From Micrococcus lacusdianchii (lineage in GTDB: Bacteria; Actinomycetota; Actinomycetes; Actinomycetales; Micrococcaceae), in the NCBI RefSeq assembly GCF_023155805.1, contig NZ_JAKNUW010000001.1, positions 62,001 to 126,000 of the forward strand: a stretch of 64,000 bases of DNA, in the 5' to 3' direction. Every line of letters begins with the position of its first letter. The stretch's first letter is position 1. The notes below the pieces were generated by a model. That model worked only from the letters and a program-made list of their open reading frames with translations, had not been told where the DNA came from and ran no database searches. Below are positions 42,383 through 50,228 of this stretch, piece by piece. Position numbers and translations under genes: made by a program.

Positions 42383-42453
42383 GAATCGACTGCGCTTCTG
42401 ACCCTTCTCCGGGCCCGTACGGCGCTCAGAAGGGTCAGAAGTGCAGTCGATTC
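42383..42453. repeat. Dispersed inverted repeat, copy F
   Basis: Arms 42383-42408 and 42428-42453, loop 19 bp; only one arm mismatch (GCGCTTC against GAAGTGC). It is 35 bp past the LysE stop and 26 bp upstream of the NUDIX start. Confidence 0.95.
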
Positions 42454-42488
42454 GTGGGGACGTGGAGGGCGGGGCCGGTCGCGTCGGG

Positions 42489-43304
42489 TCAGAGCAGGGT
42501 CAGGCCCACCTTCGCCGCGATGGCCAGCATCAGCACGGCCACCACGGCGTCCACCACCCGCCAGGTGCGGGGCGTGTTCATCACGGGGGCCAGCTTCGCC
42601 CCGCCCCAGCCCAGGAGGCCGAACCACAGGGCGCCGGCGGCGACGGCCCCGCCGGCGTAGGCCCACTTCAGCGTCCCGAAGGACTGGGCGAAGGTGCCCA
42701 TCATCACCACGGTGTCCAGGATCGCGTGCGGGTTCAGCAGGGACACGGACAGGCTGAGCAGCACCAGCCGGCGCAGCGGGGTCCGCGGGGCCGCGGACGG
42801 GCGCACCGTCGCGGGGGCCGGCCTCGTCCGGACGGCCACCGGTGCCGCACCGCCCGCCCCCGACACCTCGGCCGAGGTCCCCGCCGGGACTGCCACGGCC
42901 CCTCCCGGCGCCCGCCCGGCGGCGGGCAGCACGGGCAGCCGCCCGGTCATCACGGCGACCTCCTCCGCGGAGGGGGCCCAGGCGTCGTCCCGGACCTCGG
43001 CCGCGGCCTCCTCGAGGGTGCGGTGCCCGCGCACGGACGAGCGGAGCGCGGCGAGGGCGAACCACACGAGGTAGACCACGCCGGCCACGGTCAGGGCGGT
43101 GACCAGCCACGGCCAGCGCTCGGCCACCACGCCGATCCCCGCCGTGCCGGCGCTCAGCAGCACGACGTCCCCGAGGAAGCAGATGCCGATGGCCGTCCAC
43201 GCCCGGTCGCCGCGCACGCTCTGGCGCAGCAGGAACAGGGTCTGGGCGCCGATGGCGACGACGAGGGCGAGGTAGGTCAGGAATCCGGAGGCGAAGGCGG
43301 TCAC
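42489..43304 (-). CDS. lysE: LysE/ArgO-family amino-acid exporter
   Basis: A 271-residue exporter with about six helices. The N-terminal half has GFLTYLALVVAIGAQTLFLLRQSV (the LysE signature GPQNxFxLRQ region), ICFLGDVVLLSAGTAGIGVV; a long Ala/Pro-rich cytoplasmic loop (about residues 95-170) follows, then SLSVSLLNPHAILDTVVMMG and three more helices. LysE pumps out lysine and arginine. The loop is longer than in Corynebacterium LysE (about 233 residues). It is divergent from a LysG/ArgP-type regulator with a 93-bp gap that holds a palindrome. The GTG at 43304 has TAGCCT ending 8 nt upstream. Confidence 0.88.
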   Translation of the reverse strand: MTAFASGFLTYLALVVAIGAQTLFLLRQSVRGDRAWTAIGICFLGDVVLLSAGTAGIGVVAERWPWLVTALTVAGVVYLVWFALAALRSSVRGHRTLEEAAAEVRDDAWAPSAEEVAVMTGRLPVLPAAGRAPGGAVAVPAGTSAEVSGAGGAAPVAVRTRPAPATVRPSAAPRTPLRRLVLLSLSVSLLNPHAILDTVVMMGTFAQSFGTLKWAYAGGAVAAGALWFGLLGWGGAKLAPVMNTPRTWRVVDAVVAVLMLAIAAKVGLTLL

Positions 43305-43348
43305 GGGGGACGAGGCTAGGCACGCCGGGGCATCCGCTCCAGGAGGCT

Positions 43349-43369
43349 TCCCTTCAGGATCTGAAGGGA
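43349..43369. promoter_or_regulatory. LysG-type operator between lysE and lysG
   Basis: TCCCTTCAG-GAT-CTGAAGGGA is a perfect palindrome with 9-bp arms; a third half-site TCCTTCAG follows at 43370-43377. Inside it TTCAGGATCTGAA has the T-N11-A form of LysR-family targets. It lies 45 bp from the lysE start and 29 bp from the regulator start. Confidence 0.75.
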
Positions 43370-43397
43370 TCCTTCAGCGGGCCGCTAGCCTGGACCG

Positions 43398-44297
43398 GTG
43401 AACTCGGACCATCTGCGCGCCCTGGCCGCCGCCGTGGACCACGGCACCTTCGACGCCGGTGCGGAGGCCCTGCGCATCTCCGGCTCCGCCTTCTCCCAGC
43501 GGATCAGGGCGCTCGAGCGGCAGACCGGCCAGGTGCTGCTCGCCCGCACCGTCCCCGTGCGGCCCACCCCCGCCGGAGAGCGCATGCTCCGCCTGGCCAG
43601 GCAGACCCTCGCCCTCGAGGACGAGGCCCTGGCCGCCCTCGGCCGAGGGGCGGGCGGGCGCGCCCCGCTGTCCGTGGCGGTCAACGCCGACTCCCTGGAC
43701 ACGTGGTGGCGGCCCGTGCTCCGCGAGGCGGCGACGTGGGACGACGTCGTCCTCCATCTGCACGCCGAGGACCAGGGCCACACCACGGAGCTGCTGCGGG
43801 ACGGGACCGCGGTGGCCGCGGTGACGGACGACCCGGCGCCCGTCACGGGATGCACGGTGGAGCGGATCGGCACCATGCGCTACCACGCGGTGGCGGCGGC
43901 CTTCCTCTTGGACCTGCACCGGGACGCGGCGGGGCGGATCGACGTCGGCGCGCTGCCGGTGGTGGACTACGGCCCCCGCGACGGGCTGCAGCGGGCCGTG
44001 CTGGCCCGCGCCGGCGCTGAGGGGGCGCACGCCCCGGCCGGACGCCCCGCTCCTCCTCACCACCAGGTCCCCTCGGTGGCCGCCTACGCCACGGCCGTGC
44101 GGGTCGGCCTGGGCTGGGGCATGCTCCCCACGGAGCAGGTGCCGGCGGCCGTCTTCGCGGGCACGCACCCGGACCTCACGCTGGTGCCCGAGCTCGGCGA
44201 CGCCGAGATCCCCCTCCACTGGCAGCGGTGGAGCGCCGGGCCCGCCGCCCTGGACCGGCTCACGCAGACGGTGCGCCGCTGGGCGCCGGGGGCGTGA
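43398..44297 (+). CDS. lysG: LysG/ArgP-type LysR-family regulator
   Basis: A 299-residue regulator. Its LysR helix-turn-helix reads DHLRALAAAVDHGTFDAGAEALRISGSAFSQRIRALERQTGQVLLART (residues 4-51), close to ArgP/LysG (SxFSQRIKxLE). The effector domain follows, with LSVAVNADSLDTWW at the first strand and VRVGLGWGMLPTEQV near residue 235. It activates lysE in response to lysine or arginine, as in Corynebacterium. The operator at 43349-43369 lies upstream. TAGCCT at 43386-43391 ends 6 nt before the GTG, so this transcript is also leaderless. Confidence 0.9.
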   Translation: MNSDHLRALAAAVDHGTFDAGAEALRISGSAFSQRIRALERQTGQVLLARTVPVRPTPAGERMLRLARQTLALEDEALAALGRGAGGRAPLSVAVNADSLDTWWRPVLREAATWDDVVLHLHAEDQGHTTELLRDGTAVAAVTDDPAPVTGCTVERIGTMRYHAVAAAFLLDLHRDAAGRIDVGALPVVDYGPRDGLQRAVLARAGAEGAHAPAGRPAPPHHQVPSVAAYATAVRVGLGWGMLPTEQVPAAVFAGTHPDLTLVPELGDAEIPLHWQRWSAGPAALDRLTQTVRRWAPGA

Positions 44298-44347
44298 GGG
44301 CCGGCGCCGGCGCGGGACGGACGGGACACGCAAGGCCCCCAGACAGG

Positions 44348-44396
44348 CTGACGGCCCGCCCCGGGAGGCCGATGCCTCCCGGATGCGGGCCGTCAG
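44348..44396. terminator. Bidirectional terminator between lysG and the small secreted protein gene
   Basis: Outer arms CTGACGGCCCGC (44348-44359) and 44385-44396 pair over 12 bp; inner arms CCGGGAGGC (44361-44369) and 44374-44382 pair over 9 bp, with a small bulge and a 4-bp loop. It lies 50 bp after the lysG stop and 20 bp from the convergent stop. Confidence 0.85.
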
Positions 44397-44416
44397 AATG
44401 CTGCGTGCGGCGGGAC

Positions 44417-44812
44417 TCAGCGGCCGTTGCCGGGGATGCCGTCGCCGCGGGTGCCGTCGGTGCCGCGCAGGCGGTCCGTGGCGTCGGTGACGCGGCCGTC
44501 GGTGTGGTGGGTGGTGGTGTCCACACGGTGCGTCTCGCGCACGGGCTCGTGGCGCACGGTCTCGCGCTTCTTGTTGCGGCCCAGGAGGCCGCCCAAGCCG
44601 AGGAGGCCCAGCAGGCCCCACAGGCCCCAGTCGCCGTTGTCCTCGTCGCGGGTCTCCTGCTGCTCGGCCGGGGCCGAGGAGGAGGCCGGCGCGGCGGTGG
44701 ACGCGGTGGCGGCGGGGGAGGCGGAGGTGGACGCGGTGGCGGCGGGGACGCCGGCACCCATCAGCACGGCGGCGCTCAGGGTCAGGGCGGTGGCGGTCTT
44801 GCGGAACTGCAT
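44417..44812 (-). CDS. Small secreted protein with WGxxGLLG segment
   Basis: A 131-residue protein. Residues 1-30 form a signal peptide (MQFRKTATALTLSAAVLMGAGVPAATA). A Ser/Ala/Thr-rich stretch carries a duplicated ATAST unit, coded by a near-exact DNA repeat. Then comes DNGDWGLWGLLGLLGLGGLLGRNKK, shaped like the WGxxGxxG-type C-terminal anchors (short hydrophobic helix plus basic residues), but here followed by 45 polar residues rich in His, Thr and Arg. I do not know its function; related actinobacterial proteins are listed as WGxxGxxG or hypothetical proteins. The ATG at 44812 is chosen for AAAGGAG five nt upstream; a 7-bp hairpin lies in its leader (44878-44896). Confidence 0.72.
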   Translation of the reverse strand: MQFRKTATALTLSAAVLMGAGVPAATASTSASPAATASTAAPASSSAPAEQQETRDEDNGDWGLWGLLGLLGLGGLLGRNKKRETVRHEPVRETHRVDTTTHHTDGRVTDATDRLRGTDGTRGDGIPGNGR

Positions 44813-44996
44813 GGTGCTCCTTTCGCGGACGTCGCGGCGTCCGACTCTCGGTGATGCACCCCGGAGTGCACCCGGGGCGTTGCTCGTCAAGCAACGAGGC
44901 CCACGCTACGCACCACCCCCGTCAAAGGAAACCCTTGTCAGGCGCACTCCGTGATCTCGAGGACCACGCGACTCGGGCGCCCCGCCCGGCTGGGGC

Positions 44997-45767
44997 TCAG
45001 GACTCGACCGGGCGGATCACGTAGCCGGCGCCCCGCACGGTGTGGATCATCGGCTCGCGGCCGGCGTCGATCCGCTTGCGCAGGTAGGAGATGTACAGCT
45101 CCACGATGTTCGCGCGGCCGCCGAAGTCGTAGCCCCACACGTCCTTGAGGATGCGCTCCTTGGAGAGCACGGTGCGCACGTTGGCCATGAGGAACTTCAG
45201 CAGGTTGAACTGCGTGGCGGTGAGCTCGATCAGGTCGCCGCCGCGGGTCACCTCGTGGGTGCGGGTGTTCATGATGAGGTCGCCCACCACGAGCTCCTCG
45301 CCCGATGCCGTGGCCAGGCCGGAGCGCTGCACGATCCGGTGCGCACGCAGGAGGACTTCCTCCACCGCGAACGGCTTGGCGACGACGTCGTCCGCGCCGG
45401 CGGACAGTGCCGGGATGCGGTCCGCGGGCTCAGCCTGGGCGGTGAGGACCAGGACCGGCAGGTCGGCCCAGTGCGCGCGCAGGCGCGCGAGGACCTGGAG
45501 GCCGTCCATGTCCGGCAGCTGCGTGTCGAGGATGACCAGGTCGGGGCGGCGCCGGGTGCCCTCCTGGACGCCCATGGCGCCGTCGCGGGCCACCTGGGTC
45601 TCCCAGCCGCAGAGGGAGAAGCCCATGGAGAGCAGGTCCGCCACGAGGGGCTCGGCGTCCACCACGAGGGCGCGGACCGGGGAGCCGTCCGGGTGGGCCA
45701 GGTCCGGGAGGACCTGCCGCAGCTCGGACATGGAGGCGGGGGAGACGGTGTGCTGGGAAGTGCTCAC
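44997..45767 (-). CDS. OmpR-family response regulator without a neighbouring kinase
   Basis: A 256-residue regulator of the winged-helix class. Receiver: ALVVDAEPLVADLL, phospho-acceptor Asp in LVILDTQLPDMDG, Lys in VVAKPFAVEE. C-terminal wHTH: GDLIMNTRTHEVTRGGDLIELTATQFNLLKFLM (split, residues about 155-185) and YISYLRKRIDAG with VRGAGYVIRP. A single acidic residue replaces the usual second Asp of the DD pair in the pocket. No kinase gene is beside it. A GTG at 45767 with AAGGGA upstream is used; an ATG 13 codons earlier (45806) is possible and not excluded. The 226-266 bp up to menG shows no clear gene. Confidence 0.78.
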   Translation of the reverse strand: MSTSQHTVSPASMSELRQVLPDLAHPDGSPVRALVVDAEPLVADLLSMGFSLCGWETQVARDGAMGVQEGTRRRPDLVILDTQLPDMDGLQVLARLRAHWADLPVLVLTAQAEPADRIPALSAGADDVVAKPFAVEEVLLRAHRIVQRSGLATASGEELVVGDLIMNTRTHEVTRGGDLIELTATQFNLLKFLMANVRTVLSKERILKDVWGYDFGGRANIVELYISYLRKRIDAGREPMIHTVRGAGYVIRPVES

Positions 45768-46033
45768 GGAGTGAGTCCCTTCGTGGTCGCTGACGGGGGC
45801 CAGCACCCTGCCGGAGCGTCAACGCCGAGGGCCTGTGGCCGTAGGCGGCGGCGGAGGAGGAGGTGCCCCGCGGGTGCGCGGACGATCCGGGATTCAGAGG
45901 GGATGGGTCCGTCCTCCGCACCGTCCAGCTCCGCTCCGGGACCCTGGTCAAGTCGAGGCCGTGGAGCGTGACTGGATCGACATCCTACTCGTCACATGCC
46001 CGGATCAGACCGGGACCGCCTCAGTGGGATGTA

Positions 46034-46786
46034 TCACACCACGGGCTTCATGGCCCAGTGCACGGCGAGGGTGCCGAACATGAACAGCTCATGCCCCACG
46101 TCCACGAACCCGGCATCGGCGAACAGGCCCGCCACCTCCTCGGGGGAGCGGAACGCCTGCGTGGAGGAGGAGAGGTACTCGTACGCCTCGGGCCGGTCCG
46201 CGATCAGGCGCGCCAGGCGCGGCATGACCCGGTGGATGTAGAAGCTGGAGAACGGCTTGATGATGTTGTCCGGCGCCGGGGAGGTCTCCAGAGCGGCCAC
46301 CCAGCCGCCGGGGCGCAGGACGCGGAACTGCTCGGCGAGCGCGGCGGGGATGTCCGCCACATTGCGCAGCAGGTAGCCGTGGGTGACCGCGTCGAACTCC
46401 TCGTCCGCGAAGGGCAGGTCCAGGGCGTCCGCCTCGACCCACTCGACGCGGTCGCCGCCCTCGCGCTCCTTGCCGACGGCCATCATCTCGGGGGCGAAGT
46501 CCGCCCCCACCACCTGCGCGTCCGGATGCCGGCGCAGGATCTCCAGGGCCAGGTCCCCCGTGCCGGTGGCGAGGTCGAGCACGCGGGCGCCCGCGGGGAT
46601 GTTGGCGCGCTCCACCGTCCGGCGCACCAGGCGCGGCTCCTGGCCCCACGTCATGACGGCGTTCATGAGGTCGTACCGGCCGGCGATGCCGTCGAACATC
46701 GAGGCCACGCGCGTGCCGTGGTCGGCATCGACGGACGGGGAGGCGGAGGCGGGACGCGGCAGCGAGGAGGAGGGGTTCTCGGTCAC
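46034..46786 (-). CDS. menG: Demethylmenaquinone methyltransferase
   Basis: A 250-residue AdoMet methyltransferase of the UbiE/MenG family: MFDGIAGRYDLMNAVMTWGQEPRLVRR (signature 1), then LDLATGTGDLALEI (motif I), GADFAPEMM, THGYLLRNVAD (signature 2) and LRPGGWVAALETS. It makes menaquinone from demethylmenaquinone for respiration. It is not in a men cluster here; an iron-uptake operon is divergent. The GTG at 46786 is chosen because TACGAT (minus strand 46798-46793) ends 6 nt upstream, giving a leaderless start, and because the upstream codons are not conserved. Confidence 0.9.
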   Translation of the reverse strand: MTENPSSSLPRPASASPSVDADHGTRVASMFDGIAGRYDLMNAVMTWGQEPRLVRRTVERANIPAGARVLDLATGTGDLALEILRRHPDAQVVGADFAPEMMAVGKEREGGDRVEWVEADALDLPFADEEFDAVTHGYLLRNVADIPAALAEQFRVLRPGGWVAALETSPAPDNIIKPFSSFYIHRVMPRLARLIADRPEAYEYLSSSTQAFRSPEEVAGLFADAGFVDVGHELFMFGTLAVHWAMKPVV

Positions 46787-46824
46787 CCGCCCATCGTACG
46801 GGCGCAGCGGACCCACCCGACCGT

Positions 46825-46854
46825 TTGCACCTGGAACTTAGGGTCGGCTAACCT
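46825..46854 (+). promoter_or_regulatory. Promoter of the siderophore-iron uptake operon
   Basis: TTGCAC (46825-46830), 18-bp spacer, TAACCT (46849-46854). The -10 lies inside the IdeR box, so bound repressor would block polymerase. The message has a leader of about 85 nt before the ATG at 46948. Confidence 0.65.
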
Positions 46855-46856
46855 GC
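46838..46856 (+). promoter_or_regulatory. DtxR/IdeR box of the iron-uptake operon
   Basis: TTAGGGTCGGCTAACCTGC matches the 19-bp DtxR/IdeR consensus TTAGGTTAGGCTAACCTAA at about 14 positions, with both TTAGG and CTAACCT cores intact. It sits on the promoter of genes that are classic iron-repressed targets. Confidence 0.82.
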
Positions 46857-46947
46857 CTGATTAGCGCATGAGCGCATCGCCTAATTCTCCCCCGCGTGTC
46901 GGCCGTCCCCCGACGTCCCGCGCCGGATCCCGACCGAGAGGACCGAC

Positions 46948-48030
46948 ATGCCGTCGCCCCTGTCCCGCCGCTCCTTCTTCGCCGCAGGCGGCTCCGGCCT
47001 GACCCTGCTGCTCGCCGCCTGCTCCACGGGCCCGGCCGACGGCGGCGCCTCCGCCGGCTCCGGCTCGGCCTCCTCGGCGTCGTCCGCCTCGTCCGCCCCG
47101 GCCGAGGGCGGCGCCTTCCCCGTGACCGTGCAGCATGTCTACGGCACCACCGAGATCACCGAGGCCCCCACGCGCGTGGCCACCGTCTCCTGGGTGAACC
47201 AGGACGTGGTCCTGGCCCTCGGCGTGGTCCCCGTGGGCATGGCGGCCGTGGAGTTCGGCGGCAACGCTCAGCAGTCCACGGACTGGTTCGACGCGAAGCT
47301 GGAGGAGCTCGGCGGGGAGCGGCCGGTGACCTGGTCGGAGGCGGACGGGATCGACGCCGAGGCGATCGCCGCCGTGCAGCCGGACGTCATCCTGGCCGTC
47401 TACTCCGGCATCACCCAGGAGGACTACGACCGCCTCTCCAAGATCGCCCCCACGGTCGCCTACCCGAAGGACGTCCCGGCATTCGGCACCCCGTGGCGCA
47501 CCACCACCGAGGTCATCGGCCGCGTGCTCGGGCGGGAGCAGCAGGCGCAGGACCTCGTGGCCGACGTCGAGGGCCGGATCGCCGACGCCGCTGCGCAGCA
47601 CGAGGCGCTGTCCGGGACCACGTTCCTCTACGGGACCGTGGACCCCGCCGCCGCGGACCAGATCAGCCTCTACACCGACGTCGACAACCGCCCCCGCTTC
47701 CTCGAGGACCTCGGCATGGAGCAGGCCCCCGTGGTCGCGGAGAACGCGGAGGACGACACGGCCTTCTACATCACGTGGTCCCCCGAGCGCGCCGACGAGC
47801 TCGAGTCCGACGTCCTGGTCTCCTGGGCGCAGAGCGAGGAGGTGCGCGAGGCCATCGAGTCCGATCCGCTGCTGGGCTCCATCCCCGCGGTGCAGGCCGG
47901 CGGCCTGGTGCTGCAGACGGACGACCAGGAAGTCCTCTCCGTCTCGGCGATCTCCCCGCTGTCCATCCCGTTCGCCCTGGAGAAGGTCGTCCCGCCGATC
48001 GCCGAGGTCGCCGCGGCCGCGCGGGGCTGA
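46948..48030 (+). CDS. Siderophore-iron ABC transporter, substrate-binding lipoprotein
   Basis: A 360-residue binding protein. Signal peptide with twin-arginine-like RRSFFAAGGSGLTLLLAAC and lipobox (Cys near residue 25). A Ser/Ala-rich linker leads to the FecB/PeriplBP_2 fold: RVATVSWVNQDVVLALGVVPVG, AEAIAAVQPDVILAVYSGI, TTTEVIGRVLG and QTDDQEVLSVSAISPLSIPFALEKVV. It delivers ferric siderophore to the FecCD permeases encoded next. GAGAGGACCGAC precedes the ATG. It is the first gene of a five-gene operon regulated by the IdeR box. Which siderophore is not visible. Confidence 0.9.
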   Translation: MPSPLSRRSFFAAGGSGLTLLLAACSTGPADGGASAGSGSASSASSASSAPAEGGAFPVTVQHVYGTTEITEAPTRVATVSWVNQDVVLALGVVPVGMAAVEFGGNAQQSTDWFDAKLEELGGERPVTWSEADGIDAEAIAAVQPDVILAVYSGITQEDYDRLSKIAPTVAYPKDVPAFGTPWRTTTEVIGRVLGREQQAQDLVADVEGRIADAAAQHEALSGTTFLYGTVDPAAADQISLYTDVDNRPRFLEDLGMEQAPVVAENAEDDTAFYITWSPERADELESDVLVSWAQSEEVREAIESDPLLGSIPAVQAGGLVLQTDDQEVLSVSAISPLSIPFALEKVVPPIAEVAAAARG

Positions 48031-48037
48031 CTCCGCC

Positions 48038-49120
48038 GTGCCGCCGACCGCCCTCGCCGCCCCGGCCGCCCGCCGCGCCCCGGCGCGCCCCTCCGCGGCG
48101 CGCGAGGGCGTGCTGTTCGGACTCCTGCCGCTGGCCCTGCTCGCGGCCGCGACGGTGGCCGGCCTCGCCCTGGGCGCCCGGCCGGTCCCACCGGCCGTGG
48201 TCCTGGACACCCTCGGCGCCCTGCTCACGGGGAGAGGCGTCCCCGAGGGCATCGACGCCGCCGCGGTCGCCGCGCGCGTGCCCCGCACCGTGACCGCGAC
48301 CCTCGTGGGGGCCGCGCTCGCCGTGGCGGGCGCCGCGCTGCAGGGCGCCACCCGCAACCCCCTGGGCGACCCGGGGCTCCTGGGCCTCTCGGCCGGGGCC
48401 TCCCTGGCCACGGCCGCGGGCATCGCCGTGGGACTGGGCGGCTCCACCGCCGCGATCGCGGGCCTGGCGGCCCTGGGCACCCTAGCGGCCGCCGTGGCGG
48501 TCTACGCGGTGGCGGCGGCCGCGGCCCGCGCGGGCGGGGCACCGGGGGCGCCCTCGCCCGTGGCCCTCGTGCTCGCCGGCGCGGCCGTCACGGCCGGGGC
48601 CACGGCGGCCACCACCGCCCTGCTCGTGCTCTCCCCCACCGTGCAGGACCGGTTCCGGTTCTGGGCGATCGGCACGGTGGCGCGCGCGGACCTCGGCGAC
48701 GCCGTCCTGCTGGCGCCCGTGGTCGGCGTCGGGATCCTGCTGGCGGCGGCGGCGGCGCCCGGGCTCGACGCGCTCGCCCTCGGCGACGACCTCGCCCACG
48801 GCCTCGGCCGGCGGCCCGGCCGCACGCGCGCCGCGCTGCTGGCGGCGGTGGTGCTGCTGACGGGCGCGGCCGTGGCCCTGGCCGGCCCCGTGGGGTTCGT
48901 GGGCCTGCTGGCCCCGCACGCGCTGCGGCGCCTGCGCCCGGCCACCGCCCGCGCGCTCGTGCTCGGCTGCGCCCTGTGGGGAGCGGTGCTCGTGGTCCTC
49001 GCGGACGTGCTCGGCCGGATCGTGCTCGCCCCCGCCGAGATCCACCTCGGGGTGACCACCGTGGTCCTCGGCGTGCCCGTGCTGCTCGCGCTCCTGCGCC
49101 GGCCGGGGGTGGGCGCATGA
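48038..49120 (+). CDS. FecCD-family ferric-siderophore permease 1
   Basis: A 360-residue permease with nine to ten helices. Family marks: RVPRTVTATLVGAALAVAGAALQGATRNPLGDPGLLGLSAGAS (residues about 78-120), VALVLAGAAVTAG, and VGFVGLLAPHALRR late in the protein. It forms the heterodimeric channel with the overlapping second permease. The GTG at 48038, seven nt after the binding-protein stop, is the first start in frame. The last residues code over the ATG of the next gene (ATGA at 49117-49120). Confidence 0.9.
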   Translation: MPPTALAAPAARRAPARPSAAREGVLFGLLPLALLAAATVAGLALGARPVPPAVVLDTLGALLTGRGVPEGIDAAAVAARVPRTVTATLVGAALAVAGAALQGATRNPLGDPGLLGLSAGASLATAAGIAVGLGGSTAAIAGLAALGTLAAAVAVYAVAAAAARAGGAPGAPSPVALVLAGAAVTAGATAATTALLVLSPTVQDRFRFWAIGTVARADLGDAVLLAPVVGVGILLAAAAAPGLDALALGDDLAHGLGRRPGRTRAALLAAVVLLTGAAVALAGPVGFVGLLAPHALRRLRPATARALVLGCALWGAVLVVLADVLGRIVLAPAEIHLGVTTVVLGVPVLLALLRRPGVGA

Positions 49121-50220
49121 GCCCCGCGCTCCCCCTGACCGCCGCCCCGACCGGGCCCTCCGCGGACGCCCGCGACGCCGTCGCGCGCCTGCGCCGCGCG
49201 GGCCGCCGCCGCCTCACACTCGCCACGGCCGGGCTGGCGGCGCTGCTGGTCGGCCTGGTGCTGCTGCGGGTCACGTGGGGGACCTACCAGGTGACCGTCC
49301 CGGACCTCGTGCGGATCCTCGGCGGGGAGGTGATCCCAGGCGCGAGCTTCATCGTGCTGGAGTCCAAGCTGCCCCGCGCCGTGGCGGCGATGCTGTCCGG
49401 CGCTGCGCTCGGTGCCGCCGGCGCCCTGTACCGCCGCACCCTGCGCAACCCCCTGGCCTCCCCCGACATCCTCGGGGTGACCTCGGGGGCTGCGGCCGGC
49501 GTCGTGCTGCTGTTGGCCGTCACGGCGGGGCAGGCCGGCGGCTCCACGGACCTCGCCCGCGCCGGGGCCGCCCTGGCTGGCGGGGCGGCGGCCGCCGCGG
49601 CCGTGTTCCTCGCGGCCCGGTCGATCGGCGGGGAGCGCTTCGTGGTGGCCGGCATCGCGGTGTCGGCCGCGGGGCAGGCCGTCGTGGCCGGGACCATGCT
49701 CAGCCTGGCACAGCACGACCTGCAGTCGGCCACGGTGTGGATCGCCGGCTCGCTCAACGGCGTGACCTGGGGCCGGATCGGTCTGATGGCCGCCGCGCTG
49801 GCGGTGCTGCTGCCCCTCGGCGCGGCCCTGCACGCGGCGCTGGCCCCGGCCGACGTCGGCCCCGACCTGGCCCACGCCCTGGGCGCCCGCCCCGGTCCCA
49901 CGGGGGCGGCGGCACTGGCGGTGGGCGCGGCGCTCGCCGCCGCCGCGACCGCCGCGGTGGGCCCGCTGGCGTTCGTGGCACTGCTGGCCACGCCCCTGGC
50001 CCGCGGGATCGCCGGCGGCCGCCCGTCCCTGCCCGTCGCGGCGCTGACGGGGGCCGTGCTCGTGGTCCTGGCCGACGTCGTGGCCGCCGAGGCGGTGGGC
50101 CTGCTGGCCGGCGGCGCCGCCCTGCCCACCGGAGTGCTCACCGGCGCCGCGGGCGCCCCACTCATGCTCTGGCTGCTCCTGCGCCAGGGCGCCGTCCGTG
50201 CCGGCGCGAGGCCGGCCTGA
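49117..50220 (+). CDS. FecCD-family ferric-siderophore permease 2
   Basis: A 367-residue permease with the same plan as its neighbour: LESKLPRAVAAMLSGAALGAAGALYRRTLRNPLASPDILGVTSGA near residue 75-120, FVVAGIAVSAAGQAV, WIAGSLNGVTW and LAFVALLATPLARGI. The YRRTLRNPLASPD segment is the coupling-loop region typical of FepD/G-like subunits. It overlaps the first permease gene by four bases and its stop is 8 bp before the ATPase start, so the subunits are co-translated. Confidence 0.9.
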   Translation: MSPALPLTAAPTGPSADARDAVARLRRAGRRRLTLATAGLAALLVGLVLLRVTWGTYQVTVPDLVRILGGEVIPGASFIVLESKLPRAVAAMLSGAALGAAGALYRRTLRNPLASPDILGVTSGAAAGVVLLLAVTAGQAGGSTDLARAGAALAGGAAAAAAVFLAARSIGGERFVVAGIAVSAAGQAVVAGTMLSLAQHDLQSATVWIAGSLNGVTWGRIGLMAAALAVLLPLGAALHAALAPADVGPDLAHALGARPGPTGAAALAVGAALAAAATAAVGPLAFVALLATPLARGIAGGRPSLPVAALTGAVLVVLADVVAAEAVGLLAGGAALPTGVLTGAAGAPLMLWLLLRQGAVRAGARPA

Positions 50221-50228
50221 GGAGGACC

